Source of the DNA: Thioalkalivibrio sp.
Lineage (GTDB): Bacteria; Pseudomonadota; Gammaproteobacteria; SpSt-1174
Length of the DNA stretch: 6,501 bases
Assembly: GCA_011046015.1 (NCBI GenBank)
Contig: DSBO01000151.1
Location: 1-6,501, forward strand
Direction of reading: 5' to 3'
Part shown: in pieces, positions 1-6,231 of the stretch
How positions within the stretch are numbered: position 1 is the first letter of the stretch
Layout of the letters: each line of letters starts with the position of its first letter
Program-made: the position numbers and the translations under genes
The notes under the pieces: model-generated
What the model was told of the DNA's origin: nothing
Seen by the model: the letters and a program-made list of their open reading frames with translations, nothing else
Database searches by the model: none

Positions 1-433
1 CCGACAGCTTGCCTGCGAGCCTGTCAAGAAAAGGATGGAGACCGGTGGCGCGGGTCAGCCGCTCGATGCGGGCGGCGCGCTCGCTCCGCGCCAGGCCGAA
101 CAGCTTGCCGAAAAATTCCAGATTCTCGCGTACGCTGAGGTCGTGATAGAGATTGCGCCCCAGTCCCTGAGGCATATAGGCGATGCGCCCGCCCACGGTG
201 GCGCGGTGACGCGCATCGGCCATGTCGCCGTCCAGGGTTTGCACGCGGCCCTGCTGCAACCGCTTGGCCCCCGCGACCAGCCCCATCAGCGTCGACTTGC
301 CCACCCCGTCGGGGCCGATCAATCCCACCATCCGCCCGGCCGGCAGCGCCAGTGTCAGATCTCGAAGCGCGGCAACCTTGCCATAGTGGTGGCTGACGCG
401 CTCAAGACGGGCGATGGGCGCGGCCTGCGTCAT
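1..433 (-). CDS. rbbA: RbbA-like ABC transporter ATP-binding protein (N-terminal part, runs off the left edge)
   Basis: This is the first 144 residues of an ABC-type ATPase that hydrolyses ATP to drive a transporter or, in RbbA, a ribosome-associated activity. The Walker A motif GPDGVGKST is at residues 40-48 and the Q-loop (MPQGLG) has Gln89. The segment ends at KLS, just where the ABC signature (SGG...) should begin, so signature, Walker B and any second ATPase or permease half lie outside. The GPDGVGKS P-loop and the MPQGLG-x-NLYH-x-LSVREN stretch resemble E. coli RbbA (YhiH) as I remember it, rather than a generic ABC ATPase. In that family two ATPase domains and a permease are fused in one long protein. 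The ATG at 433 overlaps the stop of the upstream membrane fusion gene by 4 bases (ATGA), which implies translational coupling. The family call is fairly sure; the exact substrate is unknown. Confidence 0.85.
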   Translation of the reverse strand, partial: MTQAAPIARLERVSHHYGKVAALRDLTLALPAGRMVGLIGPDGVGKSTLMGLVAGAKRLQQGRVQTLDGDMADARHRATVGGRIAYMPQGLGRNLYHDLSVRENLEFFGKLFGLARSERAARIERLTRATGLHPFLDRLAGKLS

Positions 434-1458
434 GGCTGGTTCGTGGAAGGTTTGGCGGGAACAGTGAGCAGTGGTGGGGTCAGCCCCTCCGGCCAGTCCG
501 GCAGACTGCCATCATCCTGTGCCAGGCGCACCCAGGCGACACCGCGCACGCCGGTCTTGATCTGATCCATCCGCGCCGCGACCAGTTCGGGCGGAATGCG
601 CACGCGGACGCGGAACATCAGGCTCTCACGCTCGGTCAAGGTCTCCACCTGCTTGGGCGTGAACTGTGCCTGCGGCGAGACGAAGGACACCACCGCTGGC
701 ACGGCGGTGTCGGGCATGATATCGGGGACGATGCGCGCCTCGTCCCCGATCCTGACGCGCGGGGCCTCGGTGGCGGGCAGGAAGAACTCCATGTAAACAT
801 CCTCGAGGCTGACCAGCGTCAGCAGCTTGCCGCCGCTGCCCAGGATCTCGCCCGGCTGCGCCAGACGGTACAGCACCCGCCCCGCGCCCTGCGCGTAGAG
901 CGTGCTGTCGGCAATACGCGCCGCGATCTCGGCGTGCGCGGCGGCTTCGGCGTCAACGGCGCGCTGTCGGGCGCGTAGGTTCGCCTTGGCGGCGGTCAGT
1001 GCGGCCTCGGCCACCTGCGTCTCGGTGCGGCGTATGTCGAGATCCTGGCGCGAGAGCATGTCGCGCGCGCTCAGCGTCTCGGCGCGGGCCTGTTCGCTGC
1101 GCGCCAGTGCCAGTCTCGCCTCGGCCTCGGCCACCTGCGCCGCCGCCACTCCGGCCGCCGCCTCGGCGCTGGCCACCGCTGCCTCGGCGCGCCTCAGCTG
1201 CGACTCCAGCTCGGCCGTGTCCATGACCGCCAGCACATCGTTCGGCTGCACGCGATCGCCCTCCCGCACCTTGATTTCGGCCACCCGCCCGGCTAGGCGT
1301 GGCGAGATGTCCACGAGGTCCGCCTCGATCCGGCCGTTGCCAAGGGCAAACCCCTCGGGCGGCAGGCCGGAGTGTTTGAACAACACCGTCCATGCGCCGA
1401 AACCCAGCAGAGCCAGAAGGGCGATGAGAACAATGGAAATGGATAGCTTACGGGACAT
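430..1458 (-). CDS. yhiI: HlyD/YhiI-family membrane fusion protein
   Basis: This 342-residue periplasmic adaptor of an ABC exporter is anchored in the inner membrane by one N-terminal segment (about residues 5-27, hydrophobic after MSRK). The first half of the lipoyl-like domain is at about 42-80 (GRIEADLVDISPRLAGRV). A long Ala/Glu/Arg-rich coiled coil follows at about 83-182. The second lipoyl half is at about 184-216 and a beta-barrel begins near DVYMEFFLP (220-228). The C-terminal stretch with FTPK-x-VET, MFRV and PPEL...KTG...GVAWVR matches E. coli YhiI in order and spacing as I recall it, and the length is close to the roughly 355 residues of YhiI. The start is well supported by a perfect AGGAGG (1463-1468) four bases before the ATG. 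The gene overlaps the downstream RbbA-like ATPase by 4 bases, the same order as in the yhiI-rbbA operon. The transported substrate cannot be read from the sequence. Confidence 0.88.
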   Translation of the reverse strand: MSRKLSISIVLIALLALLGFGAWTVLFKHSGLPPEGFALGNGRIEADLVDISPRLAGRVAEIKVREGDRVQPNDVLAVMDTAELESQLRRAEAAVASAEAAAGVAAAQVAEAEARLALARSEQARAETLSARDMLSRQDLDIRRTETQVAEAALTAAKANLRARQRAVDAEAAAHAEIAARIADSTLYAQGAGRVLYRLAQPGEILGSGGKLLTLVSLEDVYMEFFLPATEAPRVRIGDEARIVPDIMPDTAVPAVVSFVSPQAQFTPKQVETLTERESLMFRVRVRIPPELVAARMDQIKTGVRGVAWVRLAQDDGSLPDWPEGLTPPLLTVPAKPSTNQP

Positions 1459-1462
1459 GTGT

Positions 1463-1468
1463 CCTCCT
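1463..1468 (-). promoter_or_regulatory. Strong ribosome binding site of the yhiI-like gene
   Basis: On the minus strand this reads AGGAGG, a full match to the anti-Shine-Dalgarno core, with four bases (ACAC) to the ATG at 1458. It fixes the start of the membrane fusion gene. Confidence 0.85.
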
Positions 1469-1532
1469 TACTGACAAGCCCCTTCTGGTAGGTAAATCTG
1501 CCCAATCAACAGGGAGCATAAGTCGCGGCTCA

Positions 1533-1547
1533 TTTACTACGTGTAAA
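1533..1547. promoter_or_regulatory. Small inverted repeat upstream of the transporter operon, possible operator
   Basis: TTTAC-TACGT-GTAAA is a perfect 5-bp inverted repeat with a 5-base centre, 75 bases upstream of the yhiI-like start. It is the only symmetrical element I find in the 179-base gap between the broken DsbC-like gene and the transporter pair. A regulator half-site pair is possible, but no clear -35/-10 pair surrounds it and no regulator gene is in the window. The rest of this gap shows nothing I can name. Confidence 0.25.
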
Positions 1548-1637
1548 CCGCGCTTTTTCGCCAGATTTTGCCTTCTCTCACACTCGCCTGAGCGACAACA
1601 ACAGCCTGCTAGAGTCGGTAGCGTCACAGTAATGAGG

Positions 1638-2183
1638 TCAGTCCTTCGCTGGGCGCTCATCGAGCACATTCAGCACCTCTACCCCAGGTATATAGCCGTA
1701 CAATACCCGTCCTTCCGGGGTCACGATCGCCGGCGTCCCGAACATACCCAGATCCAGGGCAATGTCCAGGTGATTGATCACGGGGTCTCGCAATTTGCGG
1801 TCTCAGGCTTCCCTCCCTGATTGGCCTCGTCCATGCCCGCCTTGCGATCCTCTCGACACCAGACCGCCTCCATCACACGTCTGGAATCGCCATGTATAGG
1901 GAAGGCTGCGTACTTCACCCGAATGCCTTTATCAAGGTACTCATCCATCCTGGCGTGCATCCAGCGGCGGTAGGTGCAATTGACATCCGTGAAGACGACC
2001 ACGGAATGTGTCACGTCACCCTTGGGCTCGTAGATGATCAGCTCCGAGTCGTCGATGGTGCCGACAAGCTCTTTGACCTTCTCGGGGGGGTGCACCCGAA
2101 GCCTGTACTACGCCCCCAAACCCCAACATCCAGACCGCCAGCAGATAGGCGAGGTTGTGAGCATGTGTTTGCATTGTTTTCAC
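1638..2183 (-). pseudogene. DsbC/DsbG-like periplasmic thiol-disulfide protein, frameshifted and with a lost active-site cysteine
   Basis: Read across three segments, this resembles the thioredoxin-fold half of DsbC, which isomerises disulfides in the periplasm. A GTG at 2183, preceded by GGAGAGAC (2191-2198), opens a signal peptide (MKTMQTHAHN, hydrophobic core, VVQAS). The frame is lost at a run of seven C (minus strand, 2084-2090). One C fewer would join it to PPEKVKELVGTIDDSE and the catalytic domain (VVVFTDVNC, AFPIHGDS, the WC and NC cysteines). That frame stops at 1778. One missing base near 1780 would join it to a tail holding the cis-proline motif GTPAIV and ending at 1638. The two shifts cancel, so start and stop share a frame. 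The active site, normally C-x-Y-C, reads C-T-Y-R. The N-terminal dimerisation domain of DsbC is absent. I judge it a decaying gene. Sequencing error could explain the shifts but would have to occur twice. Confidence 0.8.
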
Positions 2184-2190
2184 GATTATT

Positions 2191-2198
2191 GTCTCTCC
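2191..2198 (-). promoter_or_regulatory. Ribosome binding site choosing the GTG start of the DsbC-like gene
   Basis: The minus strand reads GGAGAGAC, with the GTG start at 2183 seven bases after it. This favours GTG-AAA-ACA-ATG as the original signal-peptide start over the farther upstream ATG at 2228, and over the GTG at 2095 that merely opens the shifted frame. Confidence 0.5.
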
Positions 2199-2217
2199 AC
2201 GATTGATTACTTCGGCG

Positions 2218-2243
2218 TAACGACTCACTCACTTCCGTCGTAA
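2218..2243. promoter_or_regulatory. Imperfect inverted repeat ahead of the DsbC-like gene
   Basis: TAACGAC, 12 bases, then GTCGTAA form an inverted repeat matching at 6 of 7 positions, 35 bases upstream of the GTG start. It could be an operator or simply chance. The gap between the DsbC-like start (2183) and the putative IS end (about 2320) otherwise shows no gene or clear promoter. Confidence 0.2.
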
Positions 2244-2425
2244 ATTCACCCCGAGGAATAAATGGGACGAGGGTCTTCTTTTGCATTTGGATGCTAGTGA
2301 ACATTGATACCGCATGCAAGGGAACGTCTGATCAATTCACGTCAACAATGACATTGCACACAAAAATCATGGCAAGCACCCTAAGACGCCCGATTTTCTC
2401 GGGATCAGGCTCCCGATTTTCCGTT

Positions 2426-2450
2426 GCATTACCCGAAAAATGGGTAATGC
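2426..2450. repeat. Perfect 9-bp stem-loop in the IS non-coding end
   Basis: GCATTACCC, a 7-base loop GAAAAAT, then GGGTAATGC form a perfect 9-bp stem. It sits 18 bases beyond the transposase stop (2468). No T-run follows on either strand, so it is not a textbook intrinsic terminator. It could still protect or terminate the transposase message, or be part of the element's end structure. Just to the left, CCCGATTTTC occurs twice (about 2389-2398 and 2412-2421) as a direct repeat, and CGGGA/TCCCG can pair. Confidence 0.55.
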
Positions 2451-2467
2451 CGCGCCCCGTGGACGCA

Positions 2468-3430
2468 CTACCCCACCGCTTGGCGCAACAGATGTCGCCG
2501 CGCCAGGTACAGGTTCACCAGGCCGCAGGCGGTGAACAGCCGATTGGCATTCTTGTCCAGCCCGCGATAGCAGACCTTCACGAAACCGAATATCCGCTTG
2601 AGCACATGAAAGGGATGCTCCACTCGCGCCCGCACCCGCGACTTGGTACGGTTGCGCGCCCGATCCTGACGCGTCAGTGGACGATTCCGGCAACCCTTAT
2701 GGTTGGTAAAATCCAGCGCCTGCGGCGCACAGGCCCGGATCACCTCGCCCTGACCACTGTAGGCCGAATCCCCCCAGACCCGCGTCTCCTCCCCGTGCAA
2801 CAGGTCCGGCAGCACCTGGCTGTCGTGCACATTGGCCGCCGTGGCCGCCACGGCGTGGATCATCCGGCTCTTGCTGTCCACCCCGATATGCGCCTTCATG
2901 CCGAAGTACCACTGGTTGCCCTTCCTGGTCTGGTGCATCTCGGGATCCCGCTGCTTATCGCGGTTCTTGGTCGAACTGGGTGCACTGATGATGGTGGCGT
3001 CCACGATAGTGCCGGTGCTGACCTTCAGCCCCTTCTCCTGCAAATACTGGCTGATCAGCTCGAACAGGCGCTGACCCAGGTTATGGGCCTCCAGCAGGTG
3101 GCGGAACTTGAGAATGGTGGTCTCATCCGGCACCGGCTCCCGGCCCAGGTCGATGCCGACGAAACGACGCATGGCCCGCGAGTCATACAGGGCTTCTTCC
3201 ATCGCCGGGTCCGACAGGTTGAACCAGTGTTGCAGAAAGTGAATCCGCAACATGCGTTCCAGCCCCACCGGCGGGCGTCCCGCCCCTTCGGGCTTGGGGT
3301 AGTACGGCTCGATGACCGCGCACAGTTCCTGCCAGGGAATCACCGTCTCCATCTGCTCCAGAAACTGTTCCCGACGCGTCGGCTTACGGTAGCGTTCGAA
3401 GGCTTCATCGGCAAAGGTCTGCTGGCGCAT
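2468..3430 (-). CDS. IS5-family DDE transposase
   Basis: This 320-residue transposase cuts and moves its own IS through a DDE RNase H-like active site. It closely tracks E. coli IS5 transposase (about 326 residues): an N-terminal region with TFADEAF and ETVIPWQEL, then LRIHFLQHWFNLSDPAMEEALYDS. The catalytic core has Asp144 in TIVDATIISAPSSTKN, RDPEMHQTRKGNQWYFGMKAHIGVD at 161-185, Asp221 in WGDSAYSGQ, and Glu271 in ARVEHPF with Lys278. All three acidic residues are present and no frameshift is seen, so the enzyme may be active. The ATG at 3430 has AGGAG nine bases upstream, within the 30-base gap after the Fic gene. With so short a gap, fic transcription probably reads into it. Confidence 0.93.
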   Translation of the reverse strand: MRQQTFADEAFERYRKPTRREQFLEQMETVIPWQELCAVIEPYYPKPEGAGRPPVGLERMLRIHFLQHWFNLSDPAMEEALYDSRAMRRFVGIDLGREPVPDETTILKFRHLLEAHNLGQRLFELISQYLQEKGLKVSTGTIVDATIISAPSSTKNRDKQRDPEMHQTRKGNQWYFGMKAHIGVDSKSRMIHAVAATAANVHDSQVLPDLLHGEETRVWGDSAYSGQGEVIRACAPQALDFTNHKGCRNRPLTRQDRARNRTKSRVRARVEHPFHVLKRIFGFVKVCYRGLDKNANRLFTACGLVNLYLARRHLLRQAVG

Positions 3431-3460
3431 GCGGGTGGGCTCCTGGCGGCTTGAAGTGAC

Positions 3461-4630
3461 CTATCTGCCCGGCAGTTCCGTGCCGTGACTCATGATCTCG
3501 ATATAGCCGGCGTAGCTGAACAGTCGGTTGCGTTTCTGGGCGGTTAGCTCCTTGACGATGCCGAGTTGTTCCAGGTGGCCGAGCGCCTTGTTGACCGTAG
3601 CCGGGGTGATGCCGGTTTTCTCCACCAACGAGCCCGAGGTGGCGATCGGATGCTCCATTAGCGCCCGATGAACCTGCAGGGCGGATGCCGCCGCCCGTCC
3701 CAGGCCGCTGATCTTGTCACGGTCCTGGTTCGACAGGTCGAGAAGCTGCTGGGCCGTTTCCACGGCCTGAGTAGCGGTAACAATCACGGCCTCAGCAAAG
3801 AAATCGAGCCAGGTTTCCCAGTCGCCAGTCATACGCACGTTGTTGAGCAGTTCGTAGTAATACTGGCGGTGCGTCTTGAAGTAGAGGCTGAGGTAGAGCA
3901 TCGGCTCCCGCAGCACATTCTGTTCACATAACAGCAGCGTGATCAGCAGACGACCCAGACGGCCGTTACCGTCGAGGAACGGGTGGATTGTTTCGAACTG
4001 CACATGAGCCAATGCCGCCTTGAGCAGCACAGGCGTCGGTTCCGGCTGGTCATGGAGGAAGAGCTCCAGCTTACTCATGCATTCCAGCACCTCCTCGGCC
4101 GGAGGCGGAACAAAGGCAGCGTTGCCCGGCCGGGTGCCGCCGATCCAGTTCTGGCTGTGCCGAAACTCGCCCGGGGTCTGATGGCTGCCACGGCCCTTGG
4201 TCAGCAGCACACCGTGAATCTCGCGGAACAGCCGCAGCGACAGCGGTAGCCCTTCCTCCAGCAAGCGCAGGCCATGGTCGAGGGCCGCGACATAGTTGCT
4301 GACCTCCCGCACGTCATCCAGTGGCACGCCCGGTTCCTGATCCAGCTCGAACAGCAGCAGATCCGACAGGGACGACTGCGTTCCCTCGATCATAGAGGAG
4401 AGAACTGCTTCCTTACGGACGTACATGTAGAGGAACGGCGAGGTGTCCGGCAGCAGGGTCGAGACGCTGTCCAGCCTCCCGAGAGCCAGCAGCGCCTGAT
4501 CAAATTTGCTGCGCAGCTGCGGAGTCCAATCGATAGGCGGACGTGGTGGCAGCGGCGCAGGCACGAAGGCCTGGACCTGTTCACCCACCGTCGAGATGGT
4601 CACATACCTGCCCTGCAGTCCTCGTTTCAT
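3461..4630 (-). CDS. Fic family protein, class II (probable protein AMP-transferase) with C-terminal winged helix
   Basis: Fic enzymes usually transfer AMP from ATP to a hydroxyl side chain of a target protein in the cytoplasm. The 389-residue protein has a Fic N-terminal region (about 30-110). The self-inhibiting motif of class II enzymes, S/T-x-x-x-E-G/N, is seen as SSMIEG at 78-83. The catalytic motif HPFLDGNGRLGR is at 216-227, with His216, the acidic Asp220 and Arg227 all present. The flap region upstream (RHSQNWIGG, FVPPP) is typical of the family. The C-terminal third (about 315-370) has a winged-helix fold with ITPATVNKALGHLEQLGIVKEL, which could bind DNA. Length is normal for the family and no key residue is missing. 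The ribosome site is weak (GGCAGGCGGG before ATG). No antitoxin gene adjoins it, as expected when inhibition is built in. Targets are unknown. Confidence 0.92.
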   Translation of the reverse strand: MKRGLQGRYVTISTVGEQVQAFVPAPLPPRPPIDWTPQLRSKFDQALLALGRLDSVSTLLPDTSPFLYMYVRKEAVLSSMIEGTQSSLSDLLLFELDQEPGVPLDDVREVSNYVAALDHGLRLLEEGLPLSLRLFREIHGVLLTKGRGSHQTPGEFRHSQNWIGGTRPGNAAFVPPPAEEVLECMSKLELFLHDQPEPTPVLLKAALAHVQFETIHPFLDGNGRLGRLLITLLLCEQNVLREPMLYLSLYFKTHRQYYYELLNNVRMTGDWETWLDFFAEAVIVTATQAVETAQQLLDLSNQDRDKISGLGRAAASALQVHRALMEHPIATSGSLVEKTGITPATVNKALGHLEQLGIVKELTAQKRNRLFSYAGYIEIMSHGTELPGR

Positions 4631-4684
4631 CCCGCCTGCCTCGAACCTGAAATTAAGCTGTCCGCTATTTTACATTTACCGTTT

Positions 4685-4707
4685 ATCCTAAAATAGATAT
4701 CTAGGAT
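4685..4707. promoter_or_regulatory. Inverted repeat over the fic promoter, candidate operator
   Basis: ATCCTA, 11 bases, then TAGGAT form a perfect 6-bp inverted repeat, 55-77 bases upstream of the fic start. It overlaps the proposed -10 hexamer and spacer. With a winged-helix domain in the Fic protein itself, self-repression is a reasonable guess, but the sequence does not prove it. Confidence 0.4.
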
Positions 4708-4718
4708 GGAATAATCAA
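4690..4718 (-). promoter_or_regulatory. Likely sigma-70 promoter of fic
   Basis: On the minus strand TTGATT (4713-4718) is followed, after a 17-base spacer, by TATTTT (4690-4695). Spacing is ideal and the hexamers are moderate. It lies in the short AT-rich gap between the gdhA stop and fic, showing that fic can be expressed apart from gdhA. No intrinsic terminator for gdhA is visible in this gap. Confidence 0.45.
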
Positions 4719-4754
4719 CCCAAACAGAGTTCGTTGCAGTGTGTTCAGAGTCCC

Positions 4755-6101
4755 TCAGATGACGCCGAAGGCGATGATGGCATCCGCCACGCGGCGGAAG
4801 CCGGCGATGTTCGCACCGATCACGTAGTTGCCCGGACTGCCATACTCTTCGGCGGTTGCGTAACAGTTGTCGTGTATACAACGCATGATCTCGCGCAGAC
4901 GTTCTTCGGTATGCTCGAACGTCCAGGCATCGCGGCTGGCGTTCTGCTGCATCTCCAGTGCCGAGGTCGCAACACCGCCGGCGTTGGCGGCCTTCCCGGG
5001 CGCAAAGGCCACGCCGGCCTCCTGGAACAGCTTCACCCCGCCGGGCATGGTCGGCATGTTCGCACCTTCGCTAACGGCGATACAGCCGTTCTTCACCAGG
5101 GTGCGGGCGGCCCCTTCGTCCAGCTCGTTCTGGGTCGCACAGGGCATGGCGACCTGGCAGGGGATATCCCAGATGTTGCCACCCTCGATGTATTTCGCGT
5201 CCGGATGGGCGTTGACATACTCGCGAATGCGTTTGCGCTCGACCTCCTTGAGCCGTTTGACGGTATCGAGCTGTATGCCCTTTTCGTGGTAGACGACGCC
5301 ATTGGAATCCGAGCAGGCGACCACCCTGGCACCGAACTGCTGCAGTTTCTCCATGGCATAAATGGCGACATTGCCCGAGCCCGAGACCACGCAGGTCTTG
5401 CCCACCAGGTCGCTACCGCGTGCCTTCAGCATCTCCTCGGCGAAGAACACAGCACCGTAGCCAGTCGACTCGCGCCGCACCAGGGCGCCGCCCCATTTCG
5501 GGCTCTTGCCGGTGAGCACACCGGTCTCGTAACGGTTGGTGATGCGCTTGTACTGCCCGAACAGGTAGCCGATCTCGCGACCCCCAACGCCGATGTCGCC
5601 GGCCGGCACGTCGGTCAGTTCACCGATGTGCCGGTAGAGCTCGGTCATGTAGCTCTGGCAGAAGCGCATCACCTCGCCATCCGATTTCCCCTTGGGGTCA
5701 AAATCCGCACCACCCTTGCCACCGCCCAGTGGCATGCCGGTGATGGCATTCTTGAAGACCTGCTCGAAGCCGAGGAACTTGACCGTGCCGAGCAGAACCG
5801 AGGGATGGAAGCGCAGGCCGCCCTTGTACGGACCAAGGGCGCTGCTGAAACCGACGCGAAAGCCGCGGTTGATCTGTACCTCGCCCTTGTCGTCCTGCCA
5901 CGGCACGCGAAAGATGATCTGCCGCTCCGGCTCACAGATACGCTCGATGACCTTGTGCTCCGCATACTCCGGGTGCTTGCGCAGTGCCGGGCCAAGGGTT
6001 TCGAGCACCTCCTTCACCGCCTGGTGGAACTCAAGTTCGCCGGGATTGCGTTGTGTGACCTGTTCGTAAATCCGCTGGATACGAGCATCGATCTCGGGCA
6101 T
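4755..6101 (-). CDS. gdhA: NADP-specific glutamate dehydrogenase
   Basis: The enzyme makes glutamate from 2-oxoglutarate and ammonium with NADPH, a cytoplasmic entry point for nitrogen. At 448 residues it matches the bacterial hexameric type (E. coli GdhA 447). The glutamate-binding region is GPYKGGLRFHP (90-100, Lys93), the catalytic lysine lies in GMPLGGGKGG (Lys129), and the acid-base aspartate in PAGDIGVGGREIG (Asp169). The Rossmann nucleotide loop is GSGNVA at 241-246, followed by ACSDSNG. The tail is FRRVADAIIAFGVI. The ATG at 6101 gives an N-terminus (MPEIDARIQRIYEQV) aligning with the family, and GAGG lies 10 bases upstream. An in-frame extension to 6179 would run through the promoter and adds no conserved sequence. 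The gene appears intact and monocistronic, with its own promoter and a likely NtrC site upstream. Confidence 0.97.
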   Translation of the reverse strand: MPEIDARIQRIYEQVTQRNPGELEFHQAVKEVLETLGPALRKHPEYAEHKVIERICEPERQIIFRVPWQDDKGEVQINRGFRVGFSSALGPYKGGLRFHPSVLLGTVKFLGFEQVFKNAITGMPLGGGKGGADFDPKGKSDGEVMRFCQSYMTELYRHIGELTDVPAGDIGVGGREIGYLFGQYKRITNRYETGVLTGKSPKWGGALVRRESTGYGAVFFAEEMLKARGSDLVGKTCVVSGSGNVAIYAMEKLQQFGARVVACSDSNGVVYHEKGIQLDTVKRLKEVERKRIREYVNAHPDAKYIEGGNIWDIPCQVAMPCATQNELDEGAARTLVKNGCIAVSEGANMPTMPGGVKLFQEAGVAFAPGKAANAGGVATSALEMQQNASRDAWTFEHTEERLREIMRCIHDNCYATAEEYGSPGNYVIGANIAGFRRVADAIIAFGVI

Positions 6102-6138
6102 GGAATGGCTTCCTCGAACGGGTGTGGATAAACGTCCG

Positions 6139-6167
6139 AGTATATCCCGCGCGGAACAAAGTGCACA
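6139..6167 (-). promoter_or_regulatory. Likely gdhA promoter
   Basis: On the minus strand TATACT (6139-6144) is a strong -10 hexamer, 38 bases upstream of the gdhA ATG. A 17-base spacer puts the -35 at TGTGCA (6162-6167), a poor match to TTGACA. This -35 lies inside the NtrC-like site, so regulator binding would block polymerase. Confidence 0.5.
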
Positions 6168-6178
6168 TAGATGGTGCA
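6162..6178. promoter_or_regulatory. NtrC-type binding site upstream of gdhA
   Basis: TGCACATAGATGGTGCA differs at one position from the NtrC (GlnG) consensus pattern TGCACC-N5-GGTGCA; its arms TGCAC/GTGCA are a perfect inverted repeat. It ends 60 bases upstream of the gdhA start and overlaps the expected -35. NtrC works as an activator from distant sites at sigma-54 promoters, but a site over a sigma-70 -35 points to repression. Direct repression of gdhA by NtrC under nitrogen limitation is known in Pseudomonas putida. The role here is inferred from motif and position. Confidence 0.6.
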
Positions 6179-6231
6179 ATAAGCGAGGATCTTCGCCCTA
6201 TTTAAGTGCAGGCATTGTGGTTTCTGAGGCG

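Larger units (their letters stand above)
2320..3430 (-). mobile_element. IS5-family insertion sequence (left end proposed, right end not identified)
   Basis: The element consists of an intact IS5-group transposase and a non-coding stretch of about 150 bases beyond its stop. The left boundary is proposed at GGGAACGTCTGATCAATTC (2320-2338). It matches the terminal repeat of E. coli IS5 (GGAAGGTGCGAACAAGTC, from memory) at 13 of 18 positions and lies at a reasonable distance from the transposase stop. On the other side only 30 bases separate the transposase start from the stop of the Fic gene. I find no good inverted copy there; the best is GGAAC at 3475-3479 inside the last Fic codons, with about 10 of 17 matches. 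No convincing 4-bp target duplication is seen. The right end may be truncated or diverged, so the outer limits given are provisional. Confidence 0.6.

Noticed and set aside
902..1474. A 190-codon Ala/Ser-rich plus-strand frame
   Set aside because: It is the shadow of the Ala-rich coiled coil of the membrane fusion protein; low-complexity composition and no ribosome site.
1778..2095. The 105-codon DsbC-like frame as a complete small gene
   Set aside because: It starts at a GTG inside the linker region without signal peptide and stops before the cis-Pro motif, both of which continue in other frames; it is the middle of a broken gene.
2291..3454. A 387-codon open frame on the plus strand opposite the transposase
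   Set aside because: It is antisense to a full IS5 transposase with all catalytic residues and has no recognisable domain.
3461..4630. Fic protein as toxin of a FicA/FicT or Doc toxin-antitoxin pair
   Set aside because: The inhibitory SSMIEG motif is inside the same protein (class II) and no small antitoxin gene lies next to it.
4734..6131. A 465-codon open frame on the plus strand opposite gdhA
   Set aside because: It mirrors the codon pattern of gdhA, a clear conserved enzyme on the other strand, and its translation shows no family motif.
6162..6178. A sigma-54 promoter around the NtrC-like site
   Set aside because: No GG/GC pair with the -24/-12 spacing TGGCAC-N5-TTGC was found; a TATACT -10 fits better.
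6102..6179. Longer gdhA start at 6179 (26 extra residues)
   Set aside because: The extension runs through the TATACT promoter and the NtrC-like site and is absent from the family; the ATG at 6101 has a GAGG 10 bases upstream.
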